Counted from the stretch's first letter, positions 43,658 to 53,776 are shown. The stretch: 64,000 nucleotides of DNA from Desulfatitalea sp. BRH_c12 (GCA_000961655.1 LADR01000067.1:62001-126000); one strand, 5' to 3'. The notes: generated from the sequence alone by a model not told the origin. Numbers and translations are program-made.

Positions 43658-44024
43658 AGGCTCTACTTAATCCTTTACTTTAAGGTTTGCATGGCGTCCT
43701 GCAAAGGATGCGATTGTGCGCGCTCGTCAGCCTGATGAATTCATGTATCCTCCGATATTTCAAGTCAGAAATCAATGCCTGACATGGTAGGAGAAAGGCA
43801 CCCGTATCTCCACTGATGACCAGATTTGACAAAAAGGGGGATTACACCCATCTTATTGCCGTTTGTCTGGTACCTATTTTAGTATCCATTCAATGCTTGT
43901 ATGATGAGACTCGACTAATTTGTAACATATAGAGAAATATGGCATCGACAGCATGCCATACTTTAAAAGGAAAAACACCGGTGTAGCCGGTTCAGGTCGA
44001 CGATTCGAAACGGAAGGAGTAAGC
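43658..44024. other. Divergent intergenic region upstream of the thioredoxin-reductase fusion
   Basis: These 367 bases hold a TTGACA (43829) without a well-spaced -10, the inverted repeat ATGGCAT-n7-ATGCCAT (43939-43959) and a palindrome ACACCGGTGT just after it, both within 90 bases of the downstream start. These could be operator sites for redox control, but I cannot name a regulator. No RNA gene is seen. Confidence 0.45.
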
Positions 44025-45677
44025 ATGGCCCTTGGACATGATCATACCAATCAAGCAGCGGACAATGCACAACAGGCATTCTTGCAGCAGCTCAAACAGA
44101 CTTTTGGATCGCTGCCCAATAAGATTCCGATTTTTTTGTTTGTACAGCGCGGCAAGGAAGATGTTTTTGTCGATGCTTGCCGGCAGGTGATTCGCGCTTT
44201 CCGGAGCCTGACCGATAAAATCACGCTCAAGGAATACTATCTCGACCATGAAATGGCGGACAAATGGCGTGTGGACAGTTCCCCTACGCTGGTGATCGAT
44301 CCGGATCATTACAACATTCGCTGGATCGGTGCGCCCATGGGAGAGGAAGGCCGTTCATTTCTCGAAGCGATGCTGCTGATCGGCGCGGGCAAAAGCGATC
44401 TGAGCGATCAATCACAGCAAGTTTTGCAGCGTCTGCAAGAGCCGCGCAAGGTGAAGGTATTCGTCAGTCCGACCTGCCCGTATTGCCCCCAGCAAGTGGT
44501 CAACGGCCTGAAAGCGGCCATTGAAAAACCGGACCTGGTATCGCTGGAGATCATTGATATTCAATGCAGGCCGGATTTGGCCGAACAATATAACGCCCAA
44601 AGCGTTCCGCAAGCCTATGCCAACGATGTTTTGATCGGACAAGGTGCCCAGCAGGAAGAGGTCTTCATGTCTTCTTTGCTCAAGCTGGAAGCGCAAACCA
44701 TTTTCATCCCCGAAAGCACCGACAAGGTGGTGGAGACCGACGTTGTGATTGTGGGCGGAGGACCCGCCGGGCTCACAGCTGGTATCTATACGGTACGCAG
44801 TGGTTTGCGAACGGCCGTCGTCGAAAAGGAAGCTTTGGGCGGACAAGTGGCCTTGACGCCGATTGTTGAAAACTACCCGGGGTTTGCCCAGGTCGGCGGC
44901 AAGACGCTGGTGGATATTATGGTCAGCCATGCATTACAGTATGTCCAGATCTTTCAGGGTGAAGAGGTGTTGGACATCAAGCGCGGCCAACCCATGGAAG
45001 TCACCACCACACGCCGTAAATTTCTGACCAAGACCATTTTGCTGGCAACCGGTGCCACCCACCGACATCTGGGCGTGCCCGGCGAGCAACAATTTTCGGG
45101 CCGCGGAGTCAGCTACTGCGCCACTTGCGATGGTCCGCTTTTTAAAGGACGCAAAGTCATCATGGTCGGCGGTGGCAACTCGGCCGTTACTGAAGCGCTT
45201 TATCTTAAGCACATGGGGGTTTCCGTCTCTATCGTGCATCGCCGTGATAAACTGCGCGCCCAGGATGTGCTGACCAATCAGTTGCAGATCAATGATATCC
45301 CGGTGATCTGGAATACCGAGATCAAAGCCATTGAGGGCAAAGAGCGCGTTCAAAAAGTGATCCTTCTGAACAACAAAACCGGGCAGACGTCCGAGACGCC
45401 CGTGGATGGCGTCTTTATCGCTGTCGGGTATCAGCCTTCGGTCGCTTTGGCAGAGAAATTGGGCATCGAGTTGAATGAAGATGGGTACATCCGGCACGAT
45501 GCGTTTCATCGTACCAATATTCCCGGCATCTATTCAGCCGGTGACGTGGAAGGCGGCTACAAGCAGATCGTTACGGCCACCGGACAAGGGGCCGCTGCGG
45601 CCATGACCATTTTCGAGGATCTGATCAATCCTTATTGGAAGCACGACGAACTCGCCGGTGTATTGACCGGCGCTTAA
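44025..45677 (+). CDS. AhpF-like thioredoxin reductase with N-terminal double thioredoxin fold
   Basis: This protein has 550 residues. The N-terminal half has two thioredoxin-like folds; the first lacks CxxC, the second has CPYC (151-154). It is followed by a thioredoxin-reductase module with FAD motif GGGPAG (244-249), redox CATC (365-368) and the NAD(P)H motif GGGNSA (382-387). Electrons should pass NAD(P)H-FAD-CATC-CPYC to an outside acceptor, as in AhpF. No ahpC or peroxiredoxin gene is adjacent. The ATG at 44025 has GGAAGGAG upstream; a longer frame to 43953 lacks support. Its stop overlaps that of aroQ by four bases. Confidence 0.88.
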   Translation: MALGHDHTNQAADNAQQAFLQQLKQTFGSLPNKIPIFLFVQRGKEDVFVDACRQVIRAFRSLTDKITLKEYYLDHEMADKWRVDSSPTLVIDPDHYNIRWIGAPMGEEGRSFLEAMLLIGAGKSDLSDQSQQVLQRLQEPRKVKVFVSPTCPYCPQQVVNGLKAAIEKPDLVSLEIIDIQCRPDLAEQYNAQSVPQAYANDVLIGQGAQQEEVFMSSLLKLEAQTIFIPESTDKVVETDVVIVGGGPAGLTAGIYTVRSGLRTAVVEKEALGGQVALTPIVENYPGFAQVGGKTLVDIMVSHALQYVQIFQGEEVLDIKRGQPMEVTTTRRKFLTKTILLATGATHRHLGVPGEQQFSGRGVSYCATCDGPLFKGRKVIMVGGGNSAVTEALYLKHMGVSVSIVHRRDKLRAQDVLTNQLQINDIPVIWNTEIKAIEGKERVQKVILLNNKTGQTSETPVDGVFIAVGYQPSVALAEKLGIELNEDGYIRHDAFHRTNIPGIYSAGDVEGGYKQIVTATGQGAAAAMTIFEDLINPYWKHDELAGVLTGA

Positions 45678-46171
45678 CTGTGCTTTTGATCTTTATCTTC
45701 GGGGGCCAAGAGGGCACTGGTTTCGAGAATGTCCGCCAAAGCATGCAGGGCCAGGTAGTAGCCGTCCGCACCAAGGCCGACGATCTGACCGGTGACGATC
45801 GCTGCCATCAAAGAGGTGTGCCGAAAAGCCTCGCGTTTGTGGATGTTGGACAGATGCACCTCGATAATGGGTACTGATAGCATGGCCAGGGCGTCGCGGA
45901 TCGCGATGCTGGTGTGCGTGTAGGCGGCTGGATTGATGATGAGCCCATCGATGGTTCCCATTGCTGAATGCAGTTTGTCGACAATGGCCCCTTCGTGATT
46001 GGATTGAAATACCTGAACGGTCAAGCCCCAACGGGTGCCCGACAGGACCAACTTTGAGTCGATGTCCGCCAACCGGGTGCGGCCGTAAGTGTCGGGCTCA
46101 CGCAACCCCAGCATGTTCAGATTGGGGCCGTGAACCACCAGTACCTGCTTGGGTCCGGTTTCAGAGTTCAC
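45674..46171 (-). CDS. aroQ: 3-dehydroquinate dehydratase, type II
   Basis: This 165-residue enzyme dehydrates dehydroquinate in the shikimate pathway. Motifs: [17 protein letters not shown] with the catalytic Tyr, NPAAYTHTS with the catalytic His, and [10 protein letters not shown]. The start is GTG at 46171 with GGAGGA seven bases upstream. It overlaps rpe by 11 bp. The C-terminal tail ([14 protein letters not shown]) is longer than usual. Confidence 0.94.
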   Translation of the reverse strand: MNSETGPKQVLVVHGPNLNMLGLREPDTYGRTRLADIDSKLVLSGTRWGLTVQVFQSNHEGAIVDKLHSAMGTIDGLIINPAAYTHTSIAIRDALAMLSVPIIEVHLSNIHKREAFRHTSLMAAIVTGQIVGLGADGYYLALHALADILETSALLAPEDKDQKHS

Positions 46172-46832
46172 CGGCTTTCCTCCGATCTGTGGATTTTAAC
46201 TGCGCGATGGTTGTCGCGTAATCACTGCTGCCGAAAATCGCCGATCCGGCCACCAACACATCCGCGCCGGCATCGGTCACCTGCGCGACGGTGTGCTTAT
46301 TCACGCCGCCATCTATTTCAACCAAGGTCTTCAATTCCTGTTGTTTGATGAGCGCTTTTAAGCGACGGATCTTGTCCAGGCTCGCTGGAATGAACGCCTG
46401 GCCTCCGAAACCTGGATTGACGCTCATGATCAACACAAAATCCAAATCGGCGAGTACCCATTCCAGGGCCGACAACCCCGTGGCCGGATTGAGCACGGCC
46501 CCGGCTTTTGCGCCGGCTTCCTTGATCATGTGGATCGTGCGGTCCAGGTGGACGCAGGTTTCGACCTGGACTGAAATATAGTCGGCGCCGGCTTTGGCAA
46601 AGTCCGTGACATACCGATCGGGGTTTTCGATCATCAGATGCACATCCACGGGCAGTGACGTGGAACGGCGGACCGCTTCGACCACCAGGGGGCCCATGGT
46701 GATATTGGGTACAAAATGGCCATCCATGACATCGACGTGAATCCAATCGGCGCCGGCCGCCTGAACGGCACGGATTTCGTTGCCCAATTCCGCAAAATCA
46801 GCTGAAAGAATCGAGGGGGCGATCAGTGGCAT
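46161..46832 (-). CDS. rpe: Ribulose-phosphate 3-epimerase
   Basis: This 223-residue TIM-barrel enzyme of the pentose phosphate pathway interconverts ribulose 5-phosphate and xylulose 5-phosphate. Motifs: [42 protein letters not shown] and [10 protein letters not shown], with metal ligands in place. AAGGAG lies before the ATG at 46832. It is cotranscribed with aroQ. Confidence 0.95.
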   Translation of the reverse strand: MPLIAPSILSADFAELGNEIRAVQAAGADWIHVDVMDGHFVPNITMGPLVVEAVRRSTSLPVDVHLMIENPDRYVTDFAKAGADYISVQVETCVHLDRTIHMIKEAGAKAGAVLNPATGLSALEWVLADLDFVLIMSVNPGFGGQAFIPASLDKIRRLKALIKQQELKTLVEIDGGVNKHTVAQVTDAGADVLVAGSAIFGSSDYATTIAQLKSTDRRKAGEL

Positions 46833-47112
46833 ATCTGTTCATCTCCTTTGGCATCGTTCATAGGGCACGCATTGTCAAAACACGCGAATCTTGAATAGAC
46901 CGAATAACGATTGTTGTCAAACCATTGAGCAGGGGCACCCAGGGTAACCGCATTTAAGTATGGGCCGCATTTCAGAAATGGAACATCGTTTTTCCTCAGG
47001 GGCGAACCTTGTGTTTGCCGGGTGTATGACAAAATTCGTTCTTGCCGCTGAAGACCGTGCGTCGACCATGGCGAAAAGATTCGGCCTACCGCGCAAAGGG
47101 TACCGAATTCGA

Positions 47113-48060
47113 TTAGAAAGCGCCATGCCATTGAATCGAGAACGCATCTGAGGAAGACCGTCCAGCGGATTGAAGAGGGCCGGCGCCGATGACCAGATGT
47201 TGTCTGAGTTGTTCGACGAATCCCTGCTTTTGGGCCTGATTGTATTTGTGCGCGCTTGAAACCGCTCCGTAAATATTTGCCGTGTAAAATCCGAGCCCCA
47301 CAATTGAAATCAGCCCACCCAACGCATTGAGGTCGTTGTCGAAAGATTCGTAAGCTGCCCAGAACAGGCCGCCATTGACCACCAAAGCGGCCAGCCCATC
47401 TTGATAGCGGCCAGTGTACATCTGGCCCGCGCCCGGAAAAATGGAGAGAGCGCCGGCGAGTTTGGGATTTTTCTCCGGCAGATGGTCCGCGCGGTCAAGT
47501 TCGCTTTCAAGCGCTTCAACCTGCAAATCGCGACTGCCTGCAGGTGAAACACGTGCCAGGATATCTTTTGCTTTGGTCCAGTCCATTTGCTCGATGTGAA
47601 TCCATGCAATCCGCACATGGGCGCGATCCTTGACCGTGGTCCGTTCGGTGCGGCCAATGAGAGTGTTCAAGATGGACACTGCCTGATCCGGGTTGCTGAG
47701 CATCAGATAACTTTCGGCCGCCATGAAGTAGGCATCCTCAAGCAGGGGCGTCTGCACACCGCTTTGAATGAGCGTGCCAAAGCGCTGCAGGGCAGCCATG
47801 CTGTCTCCAGCACGCAGCAAAGCTTCGCCGGCTTTGAATAGGGCTGTCTCGCGGTTGGGGGCCTCCGGGAAGAAAAAAAGAAAGCGGTCGTACTCTTCGG
47901 CCGCACGCTGAAATTGACCTTCCTCGAAGAGTTGCTGCGCATACTGAAATTGCTTTTGCGCATCGATAATCAACCACGCCGAATCCGCCATCGCCAACGG
48001 AACGGCCAGTGAAAAAAGGACGGTGATCAGCACGGCAAGAGAATTCAGATGCTTGTGCAT
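47113..48060 (-). CDS. TPR protein with C-terminal membrane segments, YidD partner gene
   Basis: This protein has 315 residues. A signal peptide (about 1-25) is followed by four to five tetratricopeptide repeats (about 30-190) and two to three hydrophobic segments (about 205-285, including SIFPGAGQMYTGRYQDGLAAL and LGGLISIVGLGFYTANIYG). The pattern SxxPGxGQxYxGxxxxG is common in small integral proteins (DUF5683-like). It begins one base after the stop of the yidD-like gene, so they are coupled. Functions in envelope assembly are plausible (inference). Confidence 0.7.
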   Translation of the reverse strand: MHKHLNSLAVLITVLFSLAVPLAMADSAWLIIDAQKQFQYAQQLFEEGQFQRAAEEYDRFLFFFPEAPNRETALFKAGEALLRAGDSMAALQRFGTLIQSGVQTPLLEDAYFMAAESYLMLSNPDQAVSILNTLIGRTERTTVKDRAHVRIAWIHIEQMDWTKAKDILARVSPAGSRDLQVEALESELDRADHLPEKNPKLAGALSIFPGAGQMYTGRYQDGLAALVVNGGLFWAAYESFDNDLNALGGLISIVGLGFYTANIYGAVSSAHKYNQAQKQGFVEQLRQHLVIGAGPLQSAGRSSSDAFSIQWHGAF

Positions 48061-48061
48061 G

Positions 48062-48442
48062 TCATTTTTTATCCCACCAAAAGGTGTTGGAAGCCAGTGG
48101 GTCATAAGCTCTGCGCACGCCTTTGACCCTTATCGGTGTGGCCAACCTGGTTTCATCCCGCCCGCAGCGCATCAGTCGGTCGCTGGTCAGCAGCCATCCT
48201 TTGATCACACCATGTTGTTCGAACGCCTGCGCGGCATAATGAGAACATCCCGGATACATGGCGCAGCGGTCGCCATCGGCCTTGGATATGATTTTCTGGA
48301 ACAAACCAATAGGCGACCCCCATGCGGGCGTATTCATGGTCATGGGTACGGATACGACATCATCGGCCTGCACGGGGCCGACGCCAAGCGCGCATATGCA
48401 TAGGACTATCGCCAGCCCAATGGCTGGTTTAAAACGTGACAT
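48062..48442 (-). CDS. yidD: YidD-like protein with signal peptide
   Basis: This protein has 126 residues. Residues 40-110 contain the YidD core: ISKADGDRCAMYPGCSHYAAQAFEQHGVIKGWLLTSDRLMRCG. A cleavable-looking signal peptide (1-26, ending VQA) precedes it. Classical YidD is about 75-85 residues, cytoplasmic and membrane-attached, and helps membrane-protein insertion. An exported version is unusual and may act in the periplasm. It is coupled to the TPR protein gene. No rnpA, yidC or trmE is nearby. Confidence 0.8.
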   Translation of the reverse strand: MSRFKPAIGLAIVLCICALGVGPVQADDVVSVPMTMNTPAWGSPIGLFQKIISKADGDRCAMYPGCSHYAAQAFEQHGVIKGWLLTSDRLMRCGRDETRLATPIRVKGVRRAYDPLASNTFWWDKK

Positions 48443-48530
48443 CTGGCTGGAACTCCTTGTTTCAAGGTGGACGCTAACCCGATTCCAATCATAGAAGCGC
48501 GCTGGCCGTTAAATAGCGGACGAAAGACAA

Positions 48531-50264
48531 CTACTTCTGGGTGACGCGGATCACTTCTTCAATGCTGGTGATACCACGCAAGACTTTTTCGATACCATCG
48601 CGCCGTAGCGTCACCATACCTTGCTTCAAAGCCTCCTGTTTGATCTGGTAGGCATCGAAGGTGCGCTGCACCAGGGACTTGAGTTTGTTGTCCATCAGCA
48701 TGATTTCATAGATGCCGATACGCCCGCGATAACCGGTGTTGAAACACTGGTCGCAGCCTTTGGGCCGGTAAAAGGTGTATTTACCCAAACGATCGGGTCT
48801 GACCCCTAATGACTGAAGCGTCATGTCGGGTTTGTAAGCTTCCTTGCAATGCTCGCACAGGACGCGTACCAGGCGTTGGGCGATCACCGCCAACAGGGAA
48901 GAAGAGAGCAGAAAGGGCTCGATACCGATATCCACAAGCCGCGTGATGGCTCCGGCCGAATCGTTGGTATGCAGCGTCGAGAAGACCAAATGGCCGGTCA
49001 GGGCGGACTGTACGGCAATTTCGGCTGTTTCGCGGTCACGGATTTCGCCGATCAGAATGACATCCGGATCCTGGCGTACGATGGAGCGCAGGCCGCGTGA
49101 AAAGGTCAAATCGATTTTGGGGTTGACCTGGATCTGGCTGATGCCTTTGAGCTGATACTCTACCGGGTCTTCGATAGTGATAATGTTGATGTCCGACGTA
49201 TTGATCGAGGAGAGCACCGCGTATAACGATGTGGTCTTGCCACTACCGGTCGGCCCGGTCACCAGGATGATGCCGTTGGGTGAACTGACCAGATCCTTGA
49301 GTTGTTTGAGTTGGGCCGGCGAAAGCCCGATTTCGCTCAAATCGAACACCGAGCTGGATTTGTTCAGCAGGCGCATAACCACGCGTTCGCCGAAAGTGGT
49401 CGGCAATGTGGAGACGCGCACATCAATCATCTGCGTTCCGATTTTAACTTCAAAGCGGCCGTCTTGAGGCAATCGTTTTTCAGCGATATTGAGCTTGGAC
49501 ATGACCTTGATGCGCGAGGTCAGGGCCGGCTGAATCCATTTGGGCGGCGAGAGCAAATCGTACAGAATGCCGTCCACACGGTAACGTATTTTAAAGCTAT
49601 CCTGATAGGGTTCGATGTGAATATCGCTGGCCCGCGCTTTAATCGATTGTGACAGAACATGGTTGACCAGTTTGATAATCGGTGCATCGCTGGCATCTTC
49701 GAGCAGATCGGCGGTATCTTCGATCTGGCTGATGATGTCGTTCTCATCCTCCATGTCCTGCACGAGTTGCTGGGCCGAATCCTTGTTCAAGTCGAAAGCC
49801 AGGTTGATTGCGGCCAGTATGGCCTGGCGGGTGGACAGAACCGTTTTGTAGGATGTAAGGCCCAACAGTCGCGTCAGATCGTCCACGGCATTGAAATCAC
49901 TGGGATCGTTGACGGCGATAATGAATACGGAATCCTCTGAGTGGGCTTGCCGCGCCTCCAACGCACCGCTCTGGGAGGTGGGGTTGGGAACCGAAAGCGG
50001 CACCATGTGATGTCTTTTTAAGAATTGTATCGAGACCTTTTTGGAAAATTCACTGCCCATGATATTTTCCATAGGCAATTCGGGCCAGAAAGGAATTTCA
50101 TACTGCATGCTCAATGCTTCGAGCAGCTGGGTTTCTGAAATCGCCTGTCGTTGCACCAGAATATCTCCCAACCGGCCGCCTTTTTCTTGCTGCAGGTGGC
50201 GCGCGTCGGACAGGGCGTCGTCGGGCAATTTGAAACGATGTTTAAGTATATGGGACAGTTCCAT
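48531..50264 (-). CDS. gspE: Type II secretion ATPase GspE
   Basis: This 577-residue protein has the N-terminal N1E/MshEN domain, Walker A GPTGSGKTTS, the Asp and His boxes (VEYQLKGISQIQVN and SALTGHLVFSTLHTND), and a tetracysteine zinc site (CEHC...CDQC). It drives pseudopilus assembly at the inner membrane. It follows gspD by nine bases and is the last gene of the operon. Confidence 0.95.
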   Translation of the reverse strand: MELSHILKHRFKLPDDALSDARHLQQEKGGRLGDILVQRQAISETQLLEALSMQYEIPFWPELPMENIMGSEFSKKVSIQFLKRHHMVPLSVPNPTSQSGALEARQAHSEDSVFIIAVNDPSDFNAVDDLTRLLGLTSYKTVLSTRQAILAAINLAFDLNKDSAQQLVQDMEDENDIISQIEDTADLLEDASDAPIIKLVNHVLSQSIKARASDIHIEPYQDSFKIRYRVDGILYDLLSPPKWIQPALTSRIKVMSKLNIAEKRLPQDGRFEVKIGTQMIDVRVSTLPTTFGERVVMRLLNKSSSVFDLSEIGLSPAQLKQLKDLVSSPNGIILVTGPTGSGKTTSLYAVLSSINTSDINIITIEDPVEYQLKGISQIQVNPKIDLTFSRGLRSIVRQDPDVILIGEIRDRETAEIAVQSALTGHLVFSTLHTNDSAGAITRLVDIGIEPFLLSSSLLAVIAQRLVRVLCEHCKEAYKPDMTLQSLGVRPDRLGKYTFYRPKGCDQCFNTGYRGRIGIYEIMLMDNKLKSLVQRTFDAYQIKQEALKQGMVTLRRDGIEKVLRGITSIEEVIRVTQK

Positions 50265-50273
50265 GATAATTCG

Positions 50274-52799
50274 CTATAGTTTGATGAGTAAGGGATTAAA
50301 TTGATCACCCCGCAGCCTGTCCATAATTGGATCAGACTCTTTTTTGCTGGGGAAATAGCCGACGCGTACCCGGTACCAGACCGCCCCGCCTTCTTCCATG
50401 CGCACCGTATAGGCGGCATAGCCCCTGGCGTTCAATTGATCCAGGATTTCATTGGCTTTTTCGGGATCTTGCAGCGAAATGACCTGCAAGGTATACCCGG
50501 CTATCTTTCCCGGGCCGGCATTTGCTTTGGAAGCGGGCGTTTTGTTTCTTTCCTGGGCCGTTGGCGGAGAAGATGTCGGTGGGGCTCCGGCATCTTGTAT
50601 GTTTTTATCGGGTGCGGCAGAATCACTCTGCGCGTCGGATGCGGCCGGCAGTCCGGCGGCATCCGACGCCCCCTGGCCCGAAGAGGCTACAAAGATTCCG
50701 CCTTGTTCGGAATCCTCGTCAAGGGAGCCCCTGGGGGGCAGGGCGTCGTTCTCACCGTCTACCCCAGGGGTGTTGTTCTGCGGCGGCGGGCCGGGCACGC
50801 GCAAATGCTCCAGGATCGGTCTTTCGCGCTGTTCATAGAGATTGATATTCTCTTCGCGCGTGTGAACGATCTCATTGCGCTTGTTAGACGATACCTTGTT
50901 GGCCTCGTCGGGATTCTGAATCACCCGGGGGGTTAGAAAAATGTAGAGGTTGGAGCGGTCGAAACTCGTCGATTTGGTGCGGAACAGGTAGCCGAAGCCG
51001 GGGATGTCTCCCAGACACGGTACTTTGGTGGTTGCATTGCCGTCCGTGTCGTCGATCAGGCCGCCAAGCACCACCGTATGGCCATCGTGAACGATGGCGG
51101 TGGTGTCCACGGTGCGCTTCAACGTGATGGGCCGGTTGTCCGCGGCCGATTCCAGAGCGGTCACCTCCAATGAGAGCACGAGGCGCACCATACGGTCCTT
51201 GCTGATCTGGGGTGTGATTTTCAGCGTCTTGCCGACATCGCGGTATTCGAAAGAGTTGTACACCTCGCCGGCACTCGAACTGGATAAGGTGGCCGTGGTC
51301 TGAAAGGGCACATTTCTGCCCACGTAGATCTTGGCTTCCTGGTTGTCCGTGGTCAGAATTTGCGGGGTGGAAAGAATGCGCGCATCCCGGTCGTTCCGGT
51401 AGGCCTGAATGACGGCGCTGATGCTGGGGAAAGTGATTCCCGCAATGTCCAGCGCTTCACCGAAAATCCCCAGTGAAAAACCGGAAGGCAGTGAAGGCGT
51501 AATGGTCGTTCCGGTAACGGTGCCTGAAATCAGCGGATCTTGGGGTTTAAAACCGCCACCATAGACGAATCCCTTGTCGTCGTGGCTGCCCTCTTCACCG
51601 ACCTGCCATTGGGTCCCCAACTGGAAGTTTTTGGACGCATTGACCTCCATGATCAGGGCTTCGATGTAGACCATGGCCCTGGGGATATCGATTTTTTTGA
51701 TGATCTCTTCAAGCACCTGATACTCTTGAGCGTCGGCGGTGATGATCAGGCTGTTGGTGGCTTTGTCCGCAGCGATGCGCACCTTGCCGGAAATGGCCGG
51801 AGCGGTTGGTTTGCCTTCCTGGTTGGGGGCGCCGCCCTCTTTCTGAGGAATATCCTGCAAAACCTTGGCCAAGTCTTCAGCCGAAGCATGTTCCAGGTAG
51901 TAGACATTGATATTGCCTTGTCCCCTGGGGGTTTCCTGGTCGAGATTGCGGATCAGTTTGCGGATATTGTCAACTTCGCCTTCAGTGGCCATCACCACCA
52001 CCACATTGGTGCGTTCGTCGGCCACGAACGTGACATCCTTGGCCGCCGCCCCCTTGCCGGGTTGCGGCGTGCTTTTGAAAATCGCTTGAAGCAACGTGAC
52101 CAATTTGACCGAGTTGGCATTCTCCACGGGGATGATGGCGATCTGCTGACCGACGCCGGTAGTATCGATCGCTTTGAGAATGTGCAGCAGTCGTTGGATA
52201 TTGGATTGAACATCGGTGACAATCAGGGTGTTGGTCGGCGGATAAGACTGGATAATGCTGTTACGCGAAATCAAAGGCGTGAACAGGTTCTTGATTTCAT
52301 TGGGATCGGCGTAGCGCAGGGGAATGATCTGGGTGACGATGGTATCGCCCGACGCACCTGCCTCTGCCTGCAGGCGGGTCTTGATATTTTTGGAGCGCGC
52401 ATCCGGAGAGGGAACGATCTTGGTAATTTCACCCGTTCGGATGGCGGTGAAACCATACACCTCCAATACCGATTCAAAGACCTTGTAAGCTTCGGCGACC
52501 GTGATTCGGCCGGGGGAAATGATGGTCACTTTGCCCCTGACCTTGTCGTCGACGACGAAATTGCGTTTTGTCAGGTCACTGATGAACTTGATGAAAACGC
52601 CAATGTCCACGTTGTTGAAGTCGATCGAAACCAATTGATTGCCGTTGCCCGGAGAAGTGTCCGGCGCTCCTTGCTGCGGGACGTTTGGAGAAGCAGGCGT
52701 CTCAGCGGGTTGGGCCACAGCTGGAACGGCCATCAGTAAGCAGCATAGGCATGCGATAACGAAGGTCACCGAAAGATAATACGAAAAAGCAGTTTTCAT
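50274..52799 (-). CDS. gspD: Type II secretion secretin GspD with C-terminal SPOR domain
   Basis: This protein has 841 residues, about 150-190 more than most GspD. A signal peptide (about 1-29) is followed by N0-N3 domains, the secretin barrel with its conserved VPFLGDIPxxGxLFR-like block (KVPCLGDIPGFGYLFR) and TPRVI. From about 645 to 765 a disordered Pro/Ser/Asp-rich linker leads to a SPOR-type domain (YTLQVISLQDPEKANEILDQ...WYRVRVGYFPSKKE). SPOR domains bind denuded peptidoglycan glycans, so this secretin may be anchored to the wall. It precedes gspE by nine bases. Confidence 0.9.
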   Translation of the reverse strand: MKTAFSYYLSVTFVIACLCCLLMAVPAVAQPAETPASPNVPQQGAPDTSPGNGNQLVSIDFNNVDIGVFIKFISDLTKRNFVVDDKVRGKVTIISPGRITVAEAYKVFESVLEVYGFTAIRTGEITKIVPSPDARSKNIKTRLQAEAGASGDTIVTQIIPLRYADPNEIKNLFTPLISRNSIIQSYPPTNTLIVTDVQSNIQRLLHILKAIDTTGVGQQIAIIPVENANSVKLVTLLQAIFKSTPQPGKGAAAKDVTFVADERTNVVVVMATEGEVDNIRKLIRNLDQETPRGQGNINVYYLEHASAEDLAKVLQDIPQKEGGAPNQEGKPTAPAISGKVRIAADKATNSLIITADAQEYQVLEEIIKKIDIPRAMVYIEALIMEVNASKNFQLGTQWQVGEEGSHDDKGFVYGGGFKPQDPLISGTVTGTTITPSLPSGFSLGIFGEALDIAGITFPSISAVIQAYRNDRDARILSTPQILTTDNQEAKIYVGRNVPFQTTATLSSSSAGEVYNSFEYRDVGKTLKITPQISKDRMVRLVLSLEVTALESAADNRPITLKRTVDTTAIVHDGHTVVLGGLIDDTDGNATTKVPCLGDIPGFGYLFRTKSTSFDRSNLYIFLTPRVIQNPDEANKVSSNKRNEIVHTREENINLYEQRERPILEHLRVPGPPPQNNTPGVDGENDALPPRGSLDEDSEQGGIFVASSGQGASDAAGLPAASDAQSDSAAPDKNIQDAGAPPTSSPPTAQERNKTPASKANAGPGKIAGYTLQVISLQDPEKANEILDQLNARGYAAYTVRMEEGGAVWYRVRVGYFPSKKESDPIMDRLRGDQFNPLLIKL

Positions 52800-52882
52800 A
52801 AGTTCATGTCATTCCATTGCGCGCTTTTCAAGCGTGCGTCTGTGGATCCGTGTTAAAAAACAATGACCGACCGCTTATGTGA

Positions 52883-53776
52883 TTATCGAATATTGTAATT
52901 GATCGAGCGTTCCTGGCCGCGACGCTTCAATTGAAGCTGAATCGCGGTTTCGGATTTAAGACCTTCGTATATGCGCATGGCATCCTCGGCGGATTGGATA
53001 GGCTGGCCGTTGACACCGAGAAGCACATCGCCGTTGCGCAAACCCATTCGCCTGAATATGGAATCCGGTGCAATCCGACTCAACGACAATCCGGCGGGCT
53101 GCCCATCCTGCATATTGGGGACGATCGCAATTTGGGTCATCAGCTTGTTCATATCCTGAAACGATTCATCGATCATGCTGCGTTGCAGGGATATTTGCTG
53201 CTCTCCCGGAGCTTGCGGAGACGACATAGGCATTATCCGCCGACCACCGGCGGCTGCCACCATGCCTCCCGGTTGCCCGCCTTCTTCCATGGCAAGCACT
53301 TCATCCTTGCCGTCCACATTCAGGATGATCTTTTCGCGCAGAATCATCTTGATCGAGGCGTGTTGGATGCTGTCGCCCACGCGATACAAATTCTGTTCCC
53401 TTTTCTGAGTGTCTTCGATGACCGCGTACGCCTGTTCAGGGTCGCCCGAAACAGTCCCCCAGAGCTTGAGGCTCAGCTGGGTTTTCTCCAGATTTTCAAG
53501 ATCGACCGAAGGCTTGACTGAAGCGGTTTGAGCTTTGTGGCCAACCTGGAACAGATCGCGTTCGAGGATCGGGCGGTAGTAGCTGAGCGGTTGTGTGGCA
53601 TTCAGCGTGTCGCTCGTGCCGCTCTCGGTAACCGAAGACTGCGCCTGGGGTATTTGCAGCTGAAGCCCGATGATCTGATAGAAGAGGCCAGCACCGAAAT
53701 AGGCGCCCAAAACGATCAACACCAAATTGATCGTCATCGTAAGCCGTTGCAGGGTGAATAGGTTAGCGTATGACAT
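52883..53776 (-). CDS. gspC: Type II secretion protein GspC
   Basis: This 297-residue protein has a transmembrane helix near 15-40, an HR domain (LSLKLWGTVSGDPEQAYAVIEDTQKREQ) and a C-terminal PDZ domain (GLRNGDVLLGVNGQPIQSAEDAMRIYEGLK). It links the inner-membrane platform to GspD. The ATG at 53776 lies inside the gspN 3' end (14-bp overlap), without a strong ribosome site. In this operon it sits behind gspN rather than at the front. Confidence 0.88.
   Translation of the reverse strand: MSYANLFTLQRLTMTINLVLIVLGAYFGAGLFYQIIGLQLQIPQAQSSVTESGTSDTLNATQPLSYYRPILERDLFQVGHKAQTASVKPSVDLENLEKTQLSLKLWGTVSGDPEQAYAVIEDTQKREQNLYRVGDSIQHASIKMILREKIILNVDGKDEVLAMEEGGQPGGMVAAAGGRRIMPMSSPQAPGEQQISLQRSMIDESFQDMNKLMTQIAIVPNMQDGQPAGLSLSRIAPDSIFRRMGLRNGDVLLGVNGQPIQSAEDAMRIYEGLKSETAIQLQLKRRGQERSINYNIR

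Noticed and set aside
51540-52739. 399-codon plus-strand frame opposite gspD
   Set aside because: Antisense shadow of the secretin gene; its sequence is rich in Asp/Val/His as expected for such shadows and shows no family resemblance.
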